DNA from: Streptomyces endophytica
GTDB lineage: Bacteria; Actinomycetota; Actinomycetes; Streptomycetales; Streptomycetaceae
Assembly (NCBI RefSeq): GCF_026153355.1
Contig: NZ_CP110636.1
Span: 5,952,001-6,016,000 of the forward strand
Length of the DNA: 64,000 bases
Reading direction: 5' to 3'
Below the pieces are notes generated by a model. That model was not told the DNA's origin. It did no database searches and saw only the letters and a program-made list of their open reading frames with translations. A program made the translations under genes and the position numbers. Below are positions 40,709 to 49,334 of the stretch, in pieces. The number at the start of each line of letters is the position of its first letter. Position 1 is the first letter of the stretch.

Positions 40709-41878
40709 TCACCGTCCGCCGGCGGCGAGTTCGTCGAGGATCTCGGTGGTGTGCTGGCCGGGCAGCGGGGCGAGCCGGCGGACCGTGCCGGGGGTGGCGG
40801 AGAAGCGCACGGGCAGGCCGATGGAGCGGATCGGGCCCTCGCTCGGGTGCTCGACCACGTCGAGGAGGTGGCCGTCCCGGACGTACGGGTCGTCGGCGGC
40901 CCGGTCCAGTTCGAGCACCGGTGCCATGGGGATGCTGTGCTTGGCGCAGATCTCTTCCCATGCCTGGGTGGTCAGGCCGGGTGCGCAGTCGGCGACGAGG
41001 TCCATCAGCGGGTCGACGTCCGCATCGTCGATGACCGTGCCGGCCACCCGCGGGTCCTCGGCGAGGTCGGGACGGCCGGCCGCGGCGAAGAAGTCCCGGA
41101 AGTTCGCGGCGTTGTACGGCACGATGCAGGCGAGTCCGTCGGCCGTGGGGACGGCGCGGTGGCCGCGCTTCATGGAGAGCGGGAATCCGGTGGCGCCGGC
41201 GGGCGGCTCGTAGACATGGCCGGAGAGGTGCTCGACGAGGTTGAAGGCGAGGAGGGTGTCGGTCATCGGGATCTCGATGTGCTGGCCCTGTCCGGTGCGG
41301 TCGCGGTGCAGCAGGGCGGCGAGGACCGAGTGGACGATGGTCAGTCCGGCGACCTTGTCGCCGATGATGGTCGGCAGGTAGACCGGTCGGCCGAGGGCAC
41401 GGTGGGCGATGTCGACCAGGCCGGAGGATGCCTGCACGGTTTCGTCGTAGGCGGCGTGGCCGGCCCGTTCGGAGTCGCTGCGGAAGCCCTGGGCGTGCGC
41501 GTAGACCAGGCCGGGGTGGTGTGCGGCGAGGTCGGCGTAGGTGAGGCCGAGGCGGGCCAGCGGGCCGGGGCGCATGTTGGTGATGAGGACGTCGGCGGTG
41601 CCGATGAGGGCGAGGGCCCGTGCGTGGTCGGCGTCGTCCTTGAGGTTGAGCGAGACGCTGCGCTTGTTGCGGTTGACGTTCAGGTGGAGCGGGGTCATTC
41701 CGGGTGTGGTGCGGTACCGGCCCGCCCGGATGGTGTCCGACGGCGACTCGATCTTGATGACATCGGCGCCGAGGTCGCCCATGATCTGGGCGGCGTAGGG
41801 GCCCATCACCACCGTGGACAGGTCGATCACCCGCACGCCGGCGAGCGGTCCTCCGGCGGTCTCGGTCGTGGCGTCCAT
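40709..41878 (-). CDS. CaiB/BaiF family CoA-transferase
   Basis: A 389-residue class III CoA-transferase; ATG at 41878 with GGGAGC upstream. GVRVIDLSTVVMGPYAAQIM, DLGADVIKIE and NRNKRSVSLNLK form the N-terminal Rossmann-like part. HAAYDETVQASSG carries the region of the catalytic aspartate. EIPMTDTLLAF, then a small linker domain, and QHTTEILDELA at the end are typical. It activates a carboxylic acid by taking CoA from a donor thioester. As first gene of the operon it probably starts the degradation pathway. With a glutaryl-CoA-dehydrogenase-like enzyme downstream, glutarate is one possible acid substrate. Confidence 0.9.
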   Translation of the reverse strand: MDATTETAGGPLAGVRVIDLSTVVMGPYAAQIMGDLGADVIKIESPSDTIRAGRYRTTPGMTPLHLNVNRNKRSVSLNLKDDADHARALALIGTADVLITNMRPGPLARLGLTYADLAAHHPGLVYAHAQGFRSDSERAGHAAYDETVQASSGLVDIAHRALGRPVYLPTIIGDKVAGLTIVHSVLAALLHRDRTGQGQHIEIPMTDTLLAFNLVEHLSGHVYEPPAGATGFPLSMKRGHRAVPTADGLACIVPYNAANFRDFFAAAGRPDLAEDPRVAGTVIDDADVDPLMDLVADCAPGLTTQAWEEICAKHSIPMAPVLELDRAADDPYVRDGHLLDVVEHPSEGPIRSIGLPVRFSATPGTVRRLAPLPGQHTTEILDELAAGGR

Positions 41879-41970
41879 TGTCGCTCCCGCGGAAAGTAGG
41901 TGTACTGCGAATGTTTCCGCTGTCGACGGTAGGCGAGACGCCGCGAAATGAGAACGATCAAGAAACGAAG

Positions 41971-41999
41971 AAGGGTATGACCACAGCGGTCATACCCTT
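41971..41999. promoter_or_regulatory. 12-bp perfect inverted repeat between the LysR gene and the CoA-transferase operon
   Basis: AAGGGTATGACC, 5-base spacer, GGTCATACCCTT. It lies 46 bases after the LysR stop and 92 bases upstream of the CoA-transferase start. On the minus strand it is followed by a pyrimidine-rich CTTCGTTTCTT, so it may be the LysR gene's terminator. Equally, its T-N11-A-containing palindrome could be the operator for the LysR protein. The sequence alone does not decide. Confidence 0.6.
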
Positions 42000-42045
42000 G
42001 CCATGACTGTTTATCGACGGGCAGTTCGGCGTGCCGAATCGGCGC

Positions 42046-42957
42046 TCAGGCGGAAAGCTCCTCGGCGAAAATACGGCGGGCCTCGGCCACCAGGTCCGCC
42101 AGGTCGCCGCCGGATTCCGCCCGGTCCGTGCGGAACAGCAGCCCGGTGACCAGCTCGGCCGGGAAATCCGCCACGGGCAGCACGATCACGTTCTCCAGCC
42201 GGTAATTGTGCATCGGACTTTCGGTGGAGAGCATCGTCAGCGAAAAGGCGAGACCGCCGGAAACGAGTTCCGAGGCCCCCGCGTAATCGGAACTGTTGAT
42301 GCGAATTCTTTTCCGCACGCCCGCGGAATTCAGCCGGGCGTCGATTTCGTCGAAATAGGCGGGGAGGGCTTCGGGGGCGGTGGCCACATAGGGGAGGTCC
42401 CGCAGGTCGTCGAGGGTGAGCGACTCCCGGCCGGCGAACCGGTCGGCGGGCACCGCCGCGCCGAGCCGTTCCCGCATCACCTCGATGATCCCGAGGGCCG
42501 GATCGGCGACCGGCAGCCGGACCAGCGCCAGCGCCAGCCGGCCGTCCCGGACCGCCTCGGCCAGCCCGGTCGACCTGCCGGGCCAGCGCTTGAGTTCGTA
42601 CGCCTCCCGGCCGGCGTCCGCCAGCTCCCGGACCCGGTCGCGCAGCGCGGGGTGCACCCCGGCCGGCATCCCGATCAGCAGGGTGCTGCGCTGCGGGCGG
42701 ACGGCCTCGCGCAGCCGCCAGGGAATGGAGTTGACCCGGTCGAGCACGTCCCGGGCCATCGGCAGCAGGGCCGCACCGGCCGGGGTCAGCGCGACGCGGT
42801 GGGTGGTCCGCTCGAACAGCGGCTGGCCCAGCTCGCGTTCGAGGTCCTTGATGCGCTGGCTCAAGGGAGAGGCCGCCATGTGCAACTTGCGTGCCGCCTG
42901 GGAGAAGTTCAGCTCTTCGGCCACGGCTACGAAGTAGCGCAGGTGCAGCATGTCCAC
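42046..42957 (-). CDS. LysR-family transcriptional regulator
   Basis: A 303-residue protein. The GTG at 42957 gives VDMLHLRYF; the ATG two codons later (42951) is equally likely, since GGTGAG is well spaced for it. The LysR helix-turn-helix is FVAVAEELNFSQAARKLHMAASPLSQRIKDLERELG, read in two parts: residues ~8-28 and ~29-45. The effector domain starts near residue 90 (TLLIGMPAGVHPALRDRV). It lies directly upstream of, and in the same direction as, the acyl-CoA operon, an arrangement less common than divergent LysR genes. It is the probable regulator of that operon. Confidence 0.92.
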   Translation of the reverse strand: MDMLHLRYFVAVAEELNFSQAARKLHMAASPLSQRIKDLERELGQPLFERTTHRVALTPAGAALLPMARDVLDRVNSIPWRLREAVRPQRSTLLIGMPAGVHPALRDRVRELADAGREAYELKRWPGRSTGLAEAVRDGRLALALVRLPVADPALGIIEVMRERLGAAVPADRFAGRESLTLDDLRDLPYVATAPEALPAYFDEIDARLNSAGVRKRIRINSSDYAGASELVSGGLAFSLTMLSTESPMHNYRLENVIVLPVADFPAELVTGLLFRTDRAESGGDLADLVAEARRIFAEELSA

Positions 42958-43031
42958 GCGCTCACCCTACCCGCGCGGCGGGCCGCCCCCGGCGGACCGG
43001 AGCACCGCCCGGCCGGTGGCCGGCCCACGGC

Positions 43032-43544
43032 TCACTGCCCGGTCAGGCCCAGCGGCGACGGGTCCTCGGCCAGCTCGCGCAGGGCCGCCCGCGGGTCCGG
43101 CAGCAGCGTGCGCTCGGCGAGGTCCAGCACGCCGCAGACCGCGCTCACCTCGGCGGCCACCGTCCCGTCCGCCTTGCGGACGGTCTGCTCGATGCGGAAG
43201 GTCCGGCCCTCGCCCCAGACGAACGCGCAGCTCACCTCGACCTCGTCGCCGGCCCGCAGCTCGCGCCGGTAGCGGATGGTGGTCTCCAGGGTCACCGGCC
43301 CGATGCGCCGGTCCACCATGGCGCTCTGCCGGATGCCGCTCGCCTGGAGCAGCGACCAGCGGGCGTGCTCGGCGTACTGGAGGTAGACGCTCTGGTTGAG
43401 ATGGCCCTGGGTGTCCGTCTCGTACCCCCGTACGGTGACCCGCACGGCGAACGGCTCCGCCGTCTCCACCCCGCCCACCGGCTCCCCCGCTCCCGCCACC
43501 GTCGCTCCCACTGCCACTCCCCGCGATCCCTTGGCCATGGCCAT
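43032..43544 (-). CDS. Acyl-CoA thioesterase, hotdog fold (4-hydroxybenzoyl-CoA thioesterase type)
   Basis: A 170-residue protein from the ATG at 43544 (ATAGGACAC upstream; two further in-frame ATG codons are possible). RVTVRGYETDTQGHLNQSVY and LQYAEHARW are the hotdog signature with the helix carrying the catalytic acid. IGPVTLETTIRYRRELRAGD and VEVSCAFVWGEGRTFRIEQ supply the beta-sheet. It hydrolyses an acyl-CoA to the free acid. It lies 74 bases upstream-side of the LysR gene on the same strand and may be linked to the acyl-CoA operon. Confidence 0.87.
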   Translation of the reverse strand: MAMAKGSRGVAVGATVAGAGEPVGGVETAEPFAVRVTVRGYETDTQGHLNQSVYLQYAEHARWSLLQASGIRQSAMVDRRIGPVTLETTIRYRRELRAGDEVEVSCAFVWGEGRTFRIEQTVRKADGTVAAEVSAVCGVLDLAERTLLPDPRAALRELAEDPSPLGLTGQ

Positions 43545-43723
43545 GGCCGTCGGTGTCCTATCGTAGGCGCGGGTGATCGGCGCGGGGGGCTTTTTCTCTC
43601 CGGCACCGAGGGCACCGCTCGCACCGAGGGCACCGCTCGCACCTGTGGCACCGCGGACGCCGGCGGACGCCGGGAGCCGCTCGGGCAACTCGCCCGCACG
43701 CTTCCCGCGCCGACGACGATCCG

Positions 43724-44953
43724 TCACGGGCTCCCCGTCTTCAGGCGGAGGTTCCATGTGGCGAGGGGCTTGGTGATGGGCTGGAAGATGGTGACGGTGC
43801 CGCCGCCGAAGTTGCCGCAGGTCGCGGCCCCGCCGCCGGAGTGCAGGCCGACCGCCATCGGGGCGTTGGGCTGGGTGACGTACGAGCCGCCCGAATCCCC
43901 GGCCGCGGAACAGGCGTTGGTGTAGGCGAGCCCGTCGATGATCGTGGTGCCGTAGTCCACGGTCTGGTCGACCCGGGTGATCTCCCCGCAGTGCCAGCCG
44001 CTGGACTGCCCCGAGCGGCAGATCGACATGCCGGCCAGGCCCTCCTGCGCGCCGGTGACGGCGACGGGGGTGCCGCCCTGCCCGGCCACCGCCGAGCCGA
44101 CGGTCCACCCCGGCTGGTCGACCTGGACCAGCCCGAAGTCGCCTTCGTGGCCGTTGACGCTGTGGTTGCCGCCCGGATTGGAGGTGCCCATCCGGGTGCC
44201 GTCCTTGCCGTACGCGGCCTGATCGGGCGTCAGGGTGCAGTGGCCGGCCGTCAGGAAGCCCTGGAACCCCTGCGGGCCGGTCACCGAGAAGCCGATCGAG
44301 CAGATGCCCTCGTTGCCGGGCATCCAGCGCTCGCCGCCGACGACCGTGCCGCCCTGCTGGCGCGGCGTCTGGTTGCTGCGTTCGAAGGTGACCCTGACCT
44401 TGGCGCGGGTGCCGAGGCCGCGGATGCCCTTCTCGAACGCGTCGGTCCGGGCCGTGTGCTTGGTGCGGTCGATGCGGATCACCAGACCGTTGGCCCGCTC
44501 GTCCACGCCCCAGCCGGTGACCCCGGGGACGCCCTTGCCGACCCGGACGGCAACCTTCCGCACCAGCGTGGTCAGCACCGCGCGACTGTGCCGCACCGTC
44601 TTGGGGATCGCGCCGGCCGCCTTCACCCGCTGGGCGTCGGCGGGTCCGGTCACCGCGACGACGAGCTTGCCGCTCGCCTTGTCGAACCACATCCCGGCGG
44701 GCGGCGTGGCGAGCGCCCGCCGGACCGCGGCGGCGGCACGGTGCGCGTCGGCCTCCTGCGCGAGCCGGGTGCGCACCTGTTCCGCGGTCAGCCGGAGGTC
44801 CCGGCGCATCGCGTCGAGCAGACCGCGCGGGGCGGGCTGGGGCGCGGGCGTGGGGAGCGGTACGGAGTGCGCCGGGCCGAGCGGGCCGACGGTCGCCATG
44901 ACGGCGGCGACGGCCGCGCACCGTAGTGCTGCCTTGCGGAAGCGGGGTTCCAT
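43724..44953 (-). CDS. Secreted serine protease, streptogrisin / alpha-lytic protease type (S1 family) with propeptide
   Basis: A 409-residue preproprotein; ATG at 44953 with GGAGACCCCG upstream. The signal peptide is RFRKAALRCAAVAAVMATVG to about residue 30. A long propeptide (about residues 35-205, including RLAQEADAHRAAAAVRRAL) acts as folding chaperone in this family. The mature domain starts near TVVGGERWMPG. The triad is His in FLTAGHCT, Asp in EGDFGLVQVD and Ser in AAGDSGGSYV. Paired cysteines (GICSIG with AGHC; SICRS with WHCGE; NACSAAG with ATCGN) match the three streptogrisin disulfides. It degrades extracellular protein. Confidence 0.94.
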   Translation of the reverse strand: MEPRFRKAALRCAAVAAVMATVGPLGPAHSVPLPTPAPQPAPRGLLDAMRRDLRLTAEQVRTRLAQEADAHRAAAAVRRALATPPAGMWFDKASGKLVVAVTGPADAQRVKAAGAIPKTVRHSRAVLTTLVRKVAVRVGKGVPGVTGWGVDERANGLVIRIDRTKHTARTDAFEKGIRGLGTRAKVRVTFERSNQTPRQQGGTVVGGERWMPGNEGICSIGFSVTGPQGFQGFLTAGHCTLTPDQAAYGKDGTRMGTSNPGGNHSVNGHEGDFGLVQVDQPGWTVGSAVAGQGGTPVAVTGAQEGLAGMSICRSGQSSGWHCGEITRVDQTVDYGTTIIDGLAYTNACSAAGDSGGSYVTQPNAPMAVGLHSGGGAATCGNFGGGTVTIFQPITKPLATWNLRLKTGSP

Positions 44954-45054
44954 CGGGGTCTCCTCGCGGTGTCGGGTGCACGTCGGATCCGATGGGGCGA
45001 GCGTGCGGGACACCGGCGCGGGCGGCACGAGGAGATCACCCGCATCATGGAGGG

Positions 45055-45644
45055 ATGACCACCGATCCCCACCGTCAAGTCCCCGCCGTTCACGGCCCGG
45101 TGGCGTACGGGGACCTGCCGCCCGCGCTGCGCAACGTGACCTACTCGGGCGCCCGCCATCCGGGAGCGACGGCACCTGAATGCCCGTCAGGCGCGGGGGC
45201 CGGGCGGGCGTAGGGAGCGGGGCCGGCGTAGGGAGCGGGGCCGGCGGCTCGGGTGGTCCGGACGACCGTGGCGGCTCGGGCGGTTTCGGCGATCTGGCCG
45301 GGGGCGCCAACTGCCAGCGCTACGCCTACGCCGTGCTGCGCCACTTCGGGCTGTGGGTGCCGCCGTTGCGCTCGGCGGAGTTGTGGGCGGACACCCGGGC
45401 CACCCGACGGGCCGGCCGCCCACGGCCGCTGGACCTGGTGCTCTTCGACGCGGGGCCGGACGAGAGCCGGCCCGAGGGGTACGGCGCCCATGTGGGCGTG
45501 CATCTGGGACCCGACGCCGTGCTGCATCTCTGCCGCGAGGTGGGCCGGCCCGCGGTCTGGCGCTATGCGGACTTCGCGGCGCGGGCGCGCTACGCGCGGT
45601 TCCTCGGGGCCAAGCGGGTGCGGGGCGCGGCGCCGGACCGGTGA
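45055..45644 (+). CDS. Cysteine-peptidase-like hydrolase (NlpC/P60-related); frame broken once
   Basis: The ATG at 45055 (GGAGGG upstream) gives MTTDPHRQVPAVHGPVAYGD and a typical YSGARHPG. Adding one G to the five-G run at 45195-45199 joins this to a Gly/Ser-rich linker and the main domain LAGGANCQRYAYAVLRHFGL. The Cys of ANCQ and the His of YGAHVGVHLG look like the catalytic pair of small NlpC/P60-like hydrolases. VLHLCREVGRPAVW follows. There is no signal peptide, so the substrate is unlikely to be external peptidoglycan. Total length would be about 196 residues. It is divergent from the protease. Confidence 0.72.
45207..45242 (+). repeat. Two perfect 18-bp tandem repeats inside the hydrolase linker
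   Basis: GGCGTAGGGAGCGGGGCC occurs at 45207-45224 and again at 45225-45242. In the restored frame it encodes GVGSGA twice. As a six-codon unit it can vary in number without shifting the frame. Confidence 0.85.
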
Positions 45645-45747
45645 GGGCCCGGGGGTGAGCGCCGGGCGGGGCTGGCCCCGCCCGCCCGGACCGGCACCCG
45701 ACGAGGCGGCTCAAGACCGGCCGGGAAGAGGCCCCTCCACCGGCCCG

Positions 45748-47115
45748 TCAGAACCCGCCGTCGCCCCCGCCGCCGAAGCCGCCGCCGTCGAAGCCGCCGC
45801 CGTCCCCGAAGCCGCCGTCGCCGAAGCCGCCGCTGAAGTCGTCGGGGTTGAAGTCGGCACCGGAGTAGTCGCCGCCCTCGACGCCCGCGGGCCCGCCGAA
45901 GTCGGCGCCGTAGGCGGGGGACGACATCATGACGTTGCCGAGCAGTGTGCCGACGAGCAGGCCGGGCAGCAGGCCGCCGCCGAAGTAGCCGCCGGCCCAG
46001 GGGGCGTAGGCCGGACCCGCGTCCCAGTACGGGCGGTCGCCGCTCTCGGTGCGGACCGTGCGGGCCAGCGGCTCGCGACCGTCGTCCAGCCGGCTCTTGT
46101 CCGCGGCGCAGACCGGGACGACGCGCTCGGCGCCGCCGGGCGGGGCCCAGGCGACGTCGACGACGGACGGGCCGTGCCGCGGGTCGAAGAAGCAGGGCAG
46201 CCGGCGCTCCGGCAGCGGCCGGCCCTCGCGGCGCGCGGCGAGCGTGGCCAGCGAGAACCGGCCGTCCTCCAGCGCCTGGGTCACCGCCTGCACGTCGCCG
46301 GGGTGCTCGGCCGCCGCCATCGCCGACTTGGCGTTCTCGTAGGCGTCCAGCGCGTGGCTGTAGTCCGCGCGCATCGCGTCGTCGGCGCCGGGCTCGTCGG
46401 GCCGGAAGTCGAGCCGGTCCAGTTCCTCGCCGAAGGCGGTGATGTCCTCGTCGACGACGGTCCGCAGCTGCTCCAGCGCGGCCCGCTCCTCCTCCTGGCG
46501 CCGCCGGCGGTTGCGGCGGGCGATGGCGTACGCGCCTCCGCCGCCGACGACCAGCAGCACGCCGAGGCCGATCGCGGTGCCCGAGTCGAAGCCGGAGCCG
46601 CCGGTGCCGCCCCAGGAGTCGGGGGCGTGGCCGTGGGCCGACTGGTTGGCGGTGTCGACGAAGCTGTTCAGCCGCTCGCCGACGGTCGGGTAGGTGGTGC
46701 GCTTCACCGAGCCGACGAGGTTCTGCACCGCGCTGCGGGACATCACCCGCGGGTCGGCGCCGGCGTTGAAGCCGTTGCCGAGCTCGACGGCGTAGACCCC
46801 GGCGATGCCGACCTTGGTCCGCAGATCGCGGAGCAGGGTGCTGGGCGGGTAGTCCGCGGTGCGCGGCAGCACGGCCACGAAGACCGGCTTGTCGGCGTCC
46901 TTGATCTTCTTGGCCAGGGCGTCCGCGTCGGCCGCTGAGAACTGCCCCGCGGCGCGCGGATCGACGTAGACCGGGCCCTTCTTCAAGGCGCTCGCGGCAT
47001 CGTCCAGACCGCCCGCGGCGTGCGCGCCGGGCGCCAGCACGGCGGCCACCGCCAGCAGCGCGGCCACCAGCAGCAGAACGGGTCCGATCAGCGCACGACG
47101 AGTTGCGGTGTTCAT
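45748..47115 (-). CDS. Membrane protein with extracytoplasmic N-terminal domain and Gly/Asp/Phe-rich tail
   Basis: A 455-residue protein. Signal peptide ALIGPVLLLVAALLAVAAVL is followed by an extracytoplasmic domain (about 35-165). One membrane helix (GTAIGLGVLLVVGGGGAYAI) lies near residue 185. A coiled, charged cytoplasmic part (RRRQEEERAALEQL) follows, and then RRLPCFFDPRHGP and a short hydrophobic LLPGLLVGTLLGNVMMSS. The end is low-complexity (FGDGGFGDGGGFDGGGFGG). The layout resembles TPM-domain-like membrane proteins of actinomycetes, but I cannot assign a function. It is monocistronic, divergent from the gene at 47343. Confidence 0.8.
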   Translation of the reverse strand: MNTATRRALIGPVLLLVAALLAVAAVLAPGAHAAGGLDDAASALKKGPVYVDPRAAGQFSAADADALAKKIKDADKPVFVAVLPRTADYPPSTLLRDLRTKVGIAGVYAVELGNGFNAGADPRVMSRSAVQNLVGSVKRTTYPTVGERLNSFVDTANQSAHGHAPDSWGGTGGSGFDSGTAIGLGVLLVVGGGGAYAIARRNRRRRQEEERAALEQLRTVVDEDITAFGEELDRLDFRPDEPGADDAMRADYSHALDAYENAKSAMAAAEHPGDVQAVTQALEDGRFSLATLAARREGRPLPERRLPCFFDPRHGPSVVDVAWAPPGGAERVVPVCAADKSRLDDGREPLARTVRTESGDRPYWDAGPAYAPWAGGYFGGGLLPGLLVGTLLGNVMMSSPAYGADFGGPAGVEGGDYSGADFNPDDFSGGFGDGGFGDGGGFDGGGFGGGGDGGF

Positions 47116-47342
47116 GGGTTCGACGCTACCCGAACCACACTTTCAGGACATCACCGGTCGGGTTCGGGACATCGTCGGTCGAGGTGCCGTGAGTGGGGGC
47201 CGGTCGGGGGGATTCTCCGGCGCCGCCGGGGGTCTGTCGCGCCGGAGATGGCCATCGGGGTGGTCGCTCCGCGCGTCGTTTTTGGCGGTCGGAGTGCCGG
47301 GGATGCTCCGGCTCGTCCCTCCCCCGAGGAAACGAGGAGACG

Positions 47343-47954
47343 ATGTCCAGGGCGATCTCGATAGCGACGAACCTCGCCGTCGCCGTTGCCGCCACCGCCG
47401 TCGGTTGCATGACGGTGGTCACCCTGGCGCCGGGGAACCCCGACGACGGGAAGAGCCGGTTCCGGTCCGCCAGCACCCCGGCCGCGGCCGCCCGGCCGGA
47501 CGGTTCGGCGGCGCGGGCCGCCACCTCCGCGCTCGGTATCCGCTCCGGCCGCCCGGGCACCTCCGGCCCGGCCGGACCGGATGCGGAGGCCGGACCGGAG
47601 GCGGAGGCCGGACCGGAGGCGGTGACCGGACCGGAGGCGGAGGCCGTGGGCGGGCGGATCGAGGTGACCGCGCCGCCGGCCGGTCTCAGCTACCGCCCCC
47701 ACGGCAGCCTCCCGGTCGCCTGGAAGAACAGCACCGGGCAGCAGGTGGACGTCTGGCTCAACGCCGGTATGGGCCACGGCCGGCCGCCGCAGCGGCTGGC
47801 CGTGGTGGCGCCCAAGGCGGGCGACGGGCCGACGGGTGAGGCGCTGGTGACGCTGCCACAGGTGCCACCGGGGCCGCACTACTTCCTGGAGGTGGCCACC
47901 GCCGGCGACGGCGCGGTCCACGCCTTCAGCAAGACCTTCGCCATCACCGGCTGA
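47343..47954 (+). CDS. Secreted or membrane-anchored Ig-like protein with GPEAEA repeats
   Basis: A 203-residue protein; ATG at 47343 with GAGGAGAC upstream. One N-terminal hydrophobic segment (IATNLAVAVAATAVGCMTVV) works as signal or anchor; its Cys could be a lipobox but the +1 context is weak. A disordered Ala/Pro/Gly-rich part includes near-repeats of GPEAEA (about residues 80-100). The C-terminal ~100 residues form a beta domain (IEVTAPPAGLSYRPHG, LPVAWKNSTGQQVDVWLNAG, GPHYFLEVATAGDG, FSKTFAITG) that resembles the Kre9/KNH-type Ig-like domain. Function unknown; an envelope location is likely. Confidence 0.75.
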   Translation: MSRAISIATNLAVAVAATAVGCMTVVTLAPGNPDDGKSRFRSASTPAAAARPDGSAARAATSALGIRSGRPGTSGPAGPDAEAGPEAEAGPEAVTGPEAEAVGGRIEVTAPPAGLSYRPHGSLPVAWKNSTGQQVDVWLNAGMGHGRPPQRLAVVAPKAGDGPTGEALVTLPQVPPGPHYFLEVATAGDGAVHAFSKTFAITG

Positions 47955-48003
47955 CCGGGAATACCCCCCGCCTGCCCAGCGTTGCGGGCCCCAAAGGGGG
48001 GCG

Positions 48004-48180
48004 CCCATCCCCTACGGGATCTGTTCGCCCACCCCCTACGGGCCCCACACCGCGCACCCCCTGCGGGCCCGCACCGCGCACCCCCTGCGGGCCCCACACC
48101 ACGCACACCCTGCGGCCCCGCACCGCGCACCCTCTACGAGCCCCGCGCCGCCCCGACACCCCTCACACACCCTCTACGGC
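48004..48180. repeat. GC-rich tandem repeat, period 24-25 bases, about seven copies
   Basis: The core CCCCTRCGGG starts at 48009, 48033, 48058 and 48082, with degenerate copies near 48107, 48131 and 48169; spacing alternates 24 and 25 bases. Between cores are variants of CCCCACACCGCGCA. The last copy contains the stop codon of the acyl-CoA dehydrogenase gene (48174-48176). The array fills the whole gap between the Ig-like protein and that gene. It is not a CRISPR array: units are too short and the spacers are not unique. Confidence 0.8.
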
Positions 48181-49334
48181 GACCCCAGATCCACCAGCCC
48201 CGCCAGGGCCTCGCGGTGGCGGCCCGGGGTGCCCAGGGTGAGCTCGTCGGCCTTGGCGCGCTTGAGGTAGAGGTGGGCCGGGTGTTCCCAGGTCATGCCG
48301 ATCCCGCCGTGCAGCTGGATGCATTCCTCGGCGGCGCGGACCGCGACCGGCGCGCAGTACGCCTGGGCCACGGCCACCGCCACCGGGGCGTCCGGGCTGC
48401 CGGTGGCCAGCGCGTCCGCGGCGTTGCGGGCCGCGGCGCGGGCCGAGGCGACGTCCAGCCAGAGGGCGGCCATCCGGTGCTTCAGCGCCTGGAACGAGCC
48501 GATCGGGCGGCCGAACTGGGTGCGCTCGGCGGTGTGGCGCACGGTTTCGGCCAGGCACCACTCGGCGACGCCGAGCTGTTCGGAGGCGAGCAGTCCGGCC
48601 CCGGTGAGCAGGGCCCGTCCGGCGGCTTCCCGGGCCCGGTCGCCGGTGGCCAGCAGGCGGCCGCGGGCGCCGTCGAGGGTGAGGTGTGCCAGCGGGCGGG
48701 TGAGGTCGAGCGGGGTGACGCGTTCGGTGCGTACGCCGTCCGCCGCGGCCTCGACCGCGAACAGGGCCGGGCCGTCGGGGCCCTGGGCGGGCACCAGCAG
48801 CAGATCGGCGGCCGCGGCGTCGGCGACCGAGGTCACCCGGCCGGTCAGCGTGCCGTCCGCGGCCGCCCGTACGGTCGGCTCGGGCGGGCCGCCCGGCGCG
48901 GTGGTCAGGGGGACGGCGAGCGCGCCGACGGTGGTGCCGGCGGCGAGCGCGGTCAGTGCCCCGGCCACCTCGGCGTCCGCGTGGTCGCAGCCGAGCAGGG
49001 CGGTCACCGCGAGGACCGCGCTGGTCAGGTAGGGGACGGGCGCGACGGCGCGGCCCAGTTCCTCCAGGACGACGGCGGCCTCCCGGGCGCCGGCGCCCGC
49101 GCCGCCGAGCTTCTCGGGGACCAGCAGGCCGGCGGTGCCGATCTCGGTGGCGAGCGACCGCCACAGCGCGGCGTCGTGCGGCACGTCCGACTCGATGGCG
49201 GCGAGCACGGTGGCCGGATCGCTGCGGTCGGTGAGCAGCGCCCGTACGGCGTCGCGCAGGGCTTCCTCGTCCTCGGAGTAGAGGAGGTCGGGGTCGGGCG
49301 CCGGGCTGGGGGTGGAACGGGTCTCGGTGGTCAT
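48174..49334 (-). CDS. Acyl-CoA dehydrogenase, subunit of a two-subunit (FadE-type) enzyme
   Basis: A 386-residue protein; ATG at 49334 overlapping the stop of the partner gene (ATGA). DPDLLYSEDEEALRDAVRAL opens the N-terminal helical domain. LVPEKLGGAGAGAREAAVVL follows. The C-terminal part has ERTQFGRPIGSFQALKHRMA and ECIQLHGGIGMTWEHPAHLY. This resembles the actinobacterial paired FadE subunits that form alpha2-beta2 acyl-CoA dehydrogenases for bulky or steroid-derived acyl-CoAs. The middle beta domain is shortened relative to single-gene enzymes. The substrate is unknown; no sterol genes are visible. Confidence 0.9.
   Translation of the reverse strand: MTTETRSTPSPAPDPDLLYSEDEEALRDAVRALLTDRSDPATVLAAIESDVPHDAALWRSLATEIGTAGLLVPEKLGGAGAGAREAAVVLEELGRAVAPVPYLTSAVLAVTALLGCDHADAEVAGALTALAAGTTVGALAVPLTTAPGGPPEPTVRAAADGTLTGRVTSVADAAAADLLLVPAQGPDGPALFAVEAAADGVRTERVTPLDLTRPLAHLTLDGARGRLLATGDRAREAAGRALLTGAGLLASEQLGVAEWCLAETVRHTAERTQFGRPIGSFQALKHRMAALWLDVASARAAARNAADALATGSPDAPVAVAVAQAYCAPVAVRAAEECIQLHGGIGMTWEHPAHLYLKRAKADELTLGTPGRHREALAGLVDLGSP

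Noticed and set aside
48004..48180. Tandem repeat considered as a CRISPR array
   Set aside because: The unit is 24-25 bases in total with no distinct spacers, and no cas gene is in the window.
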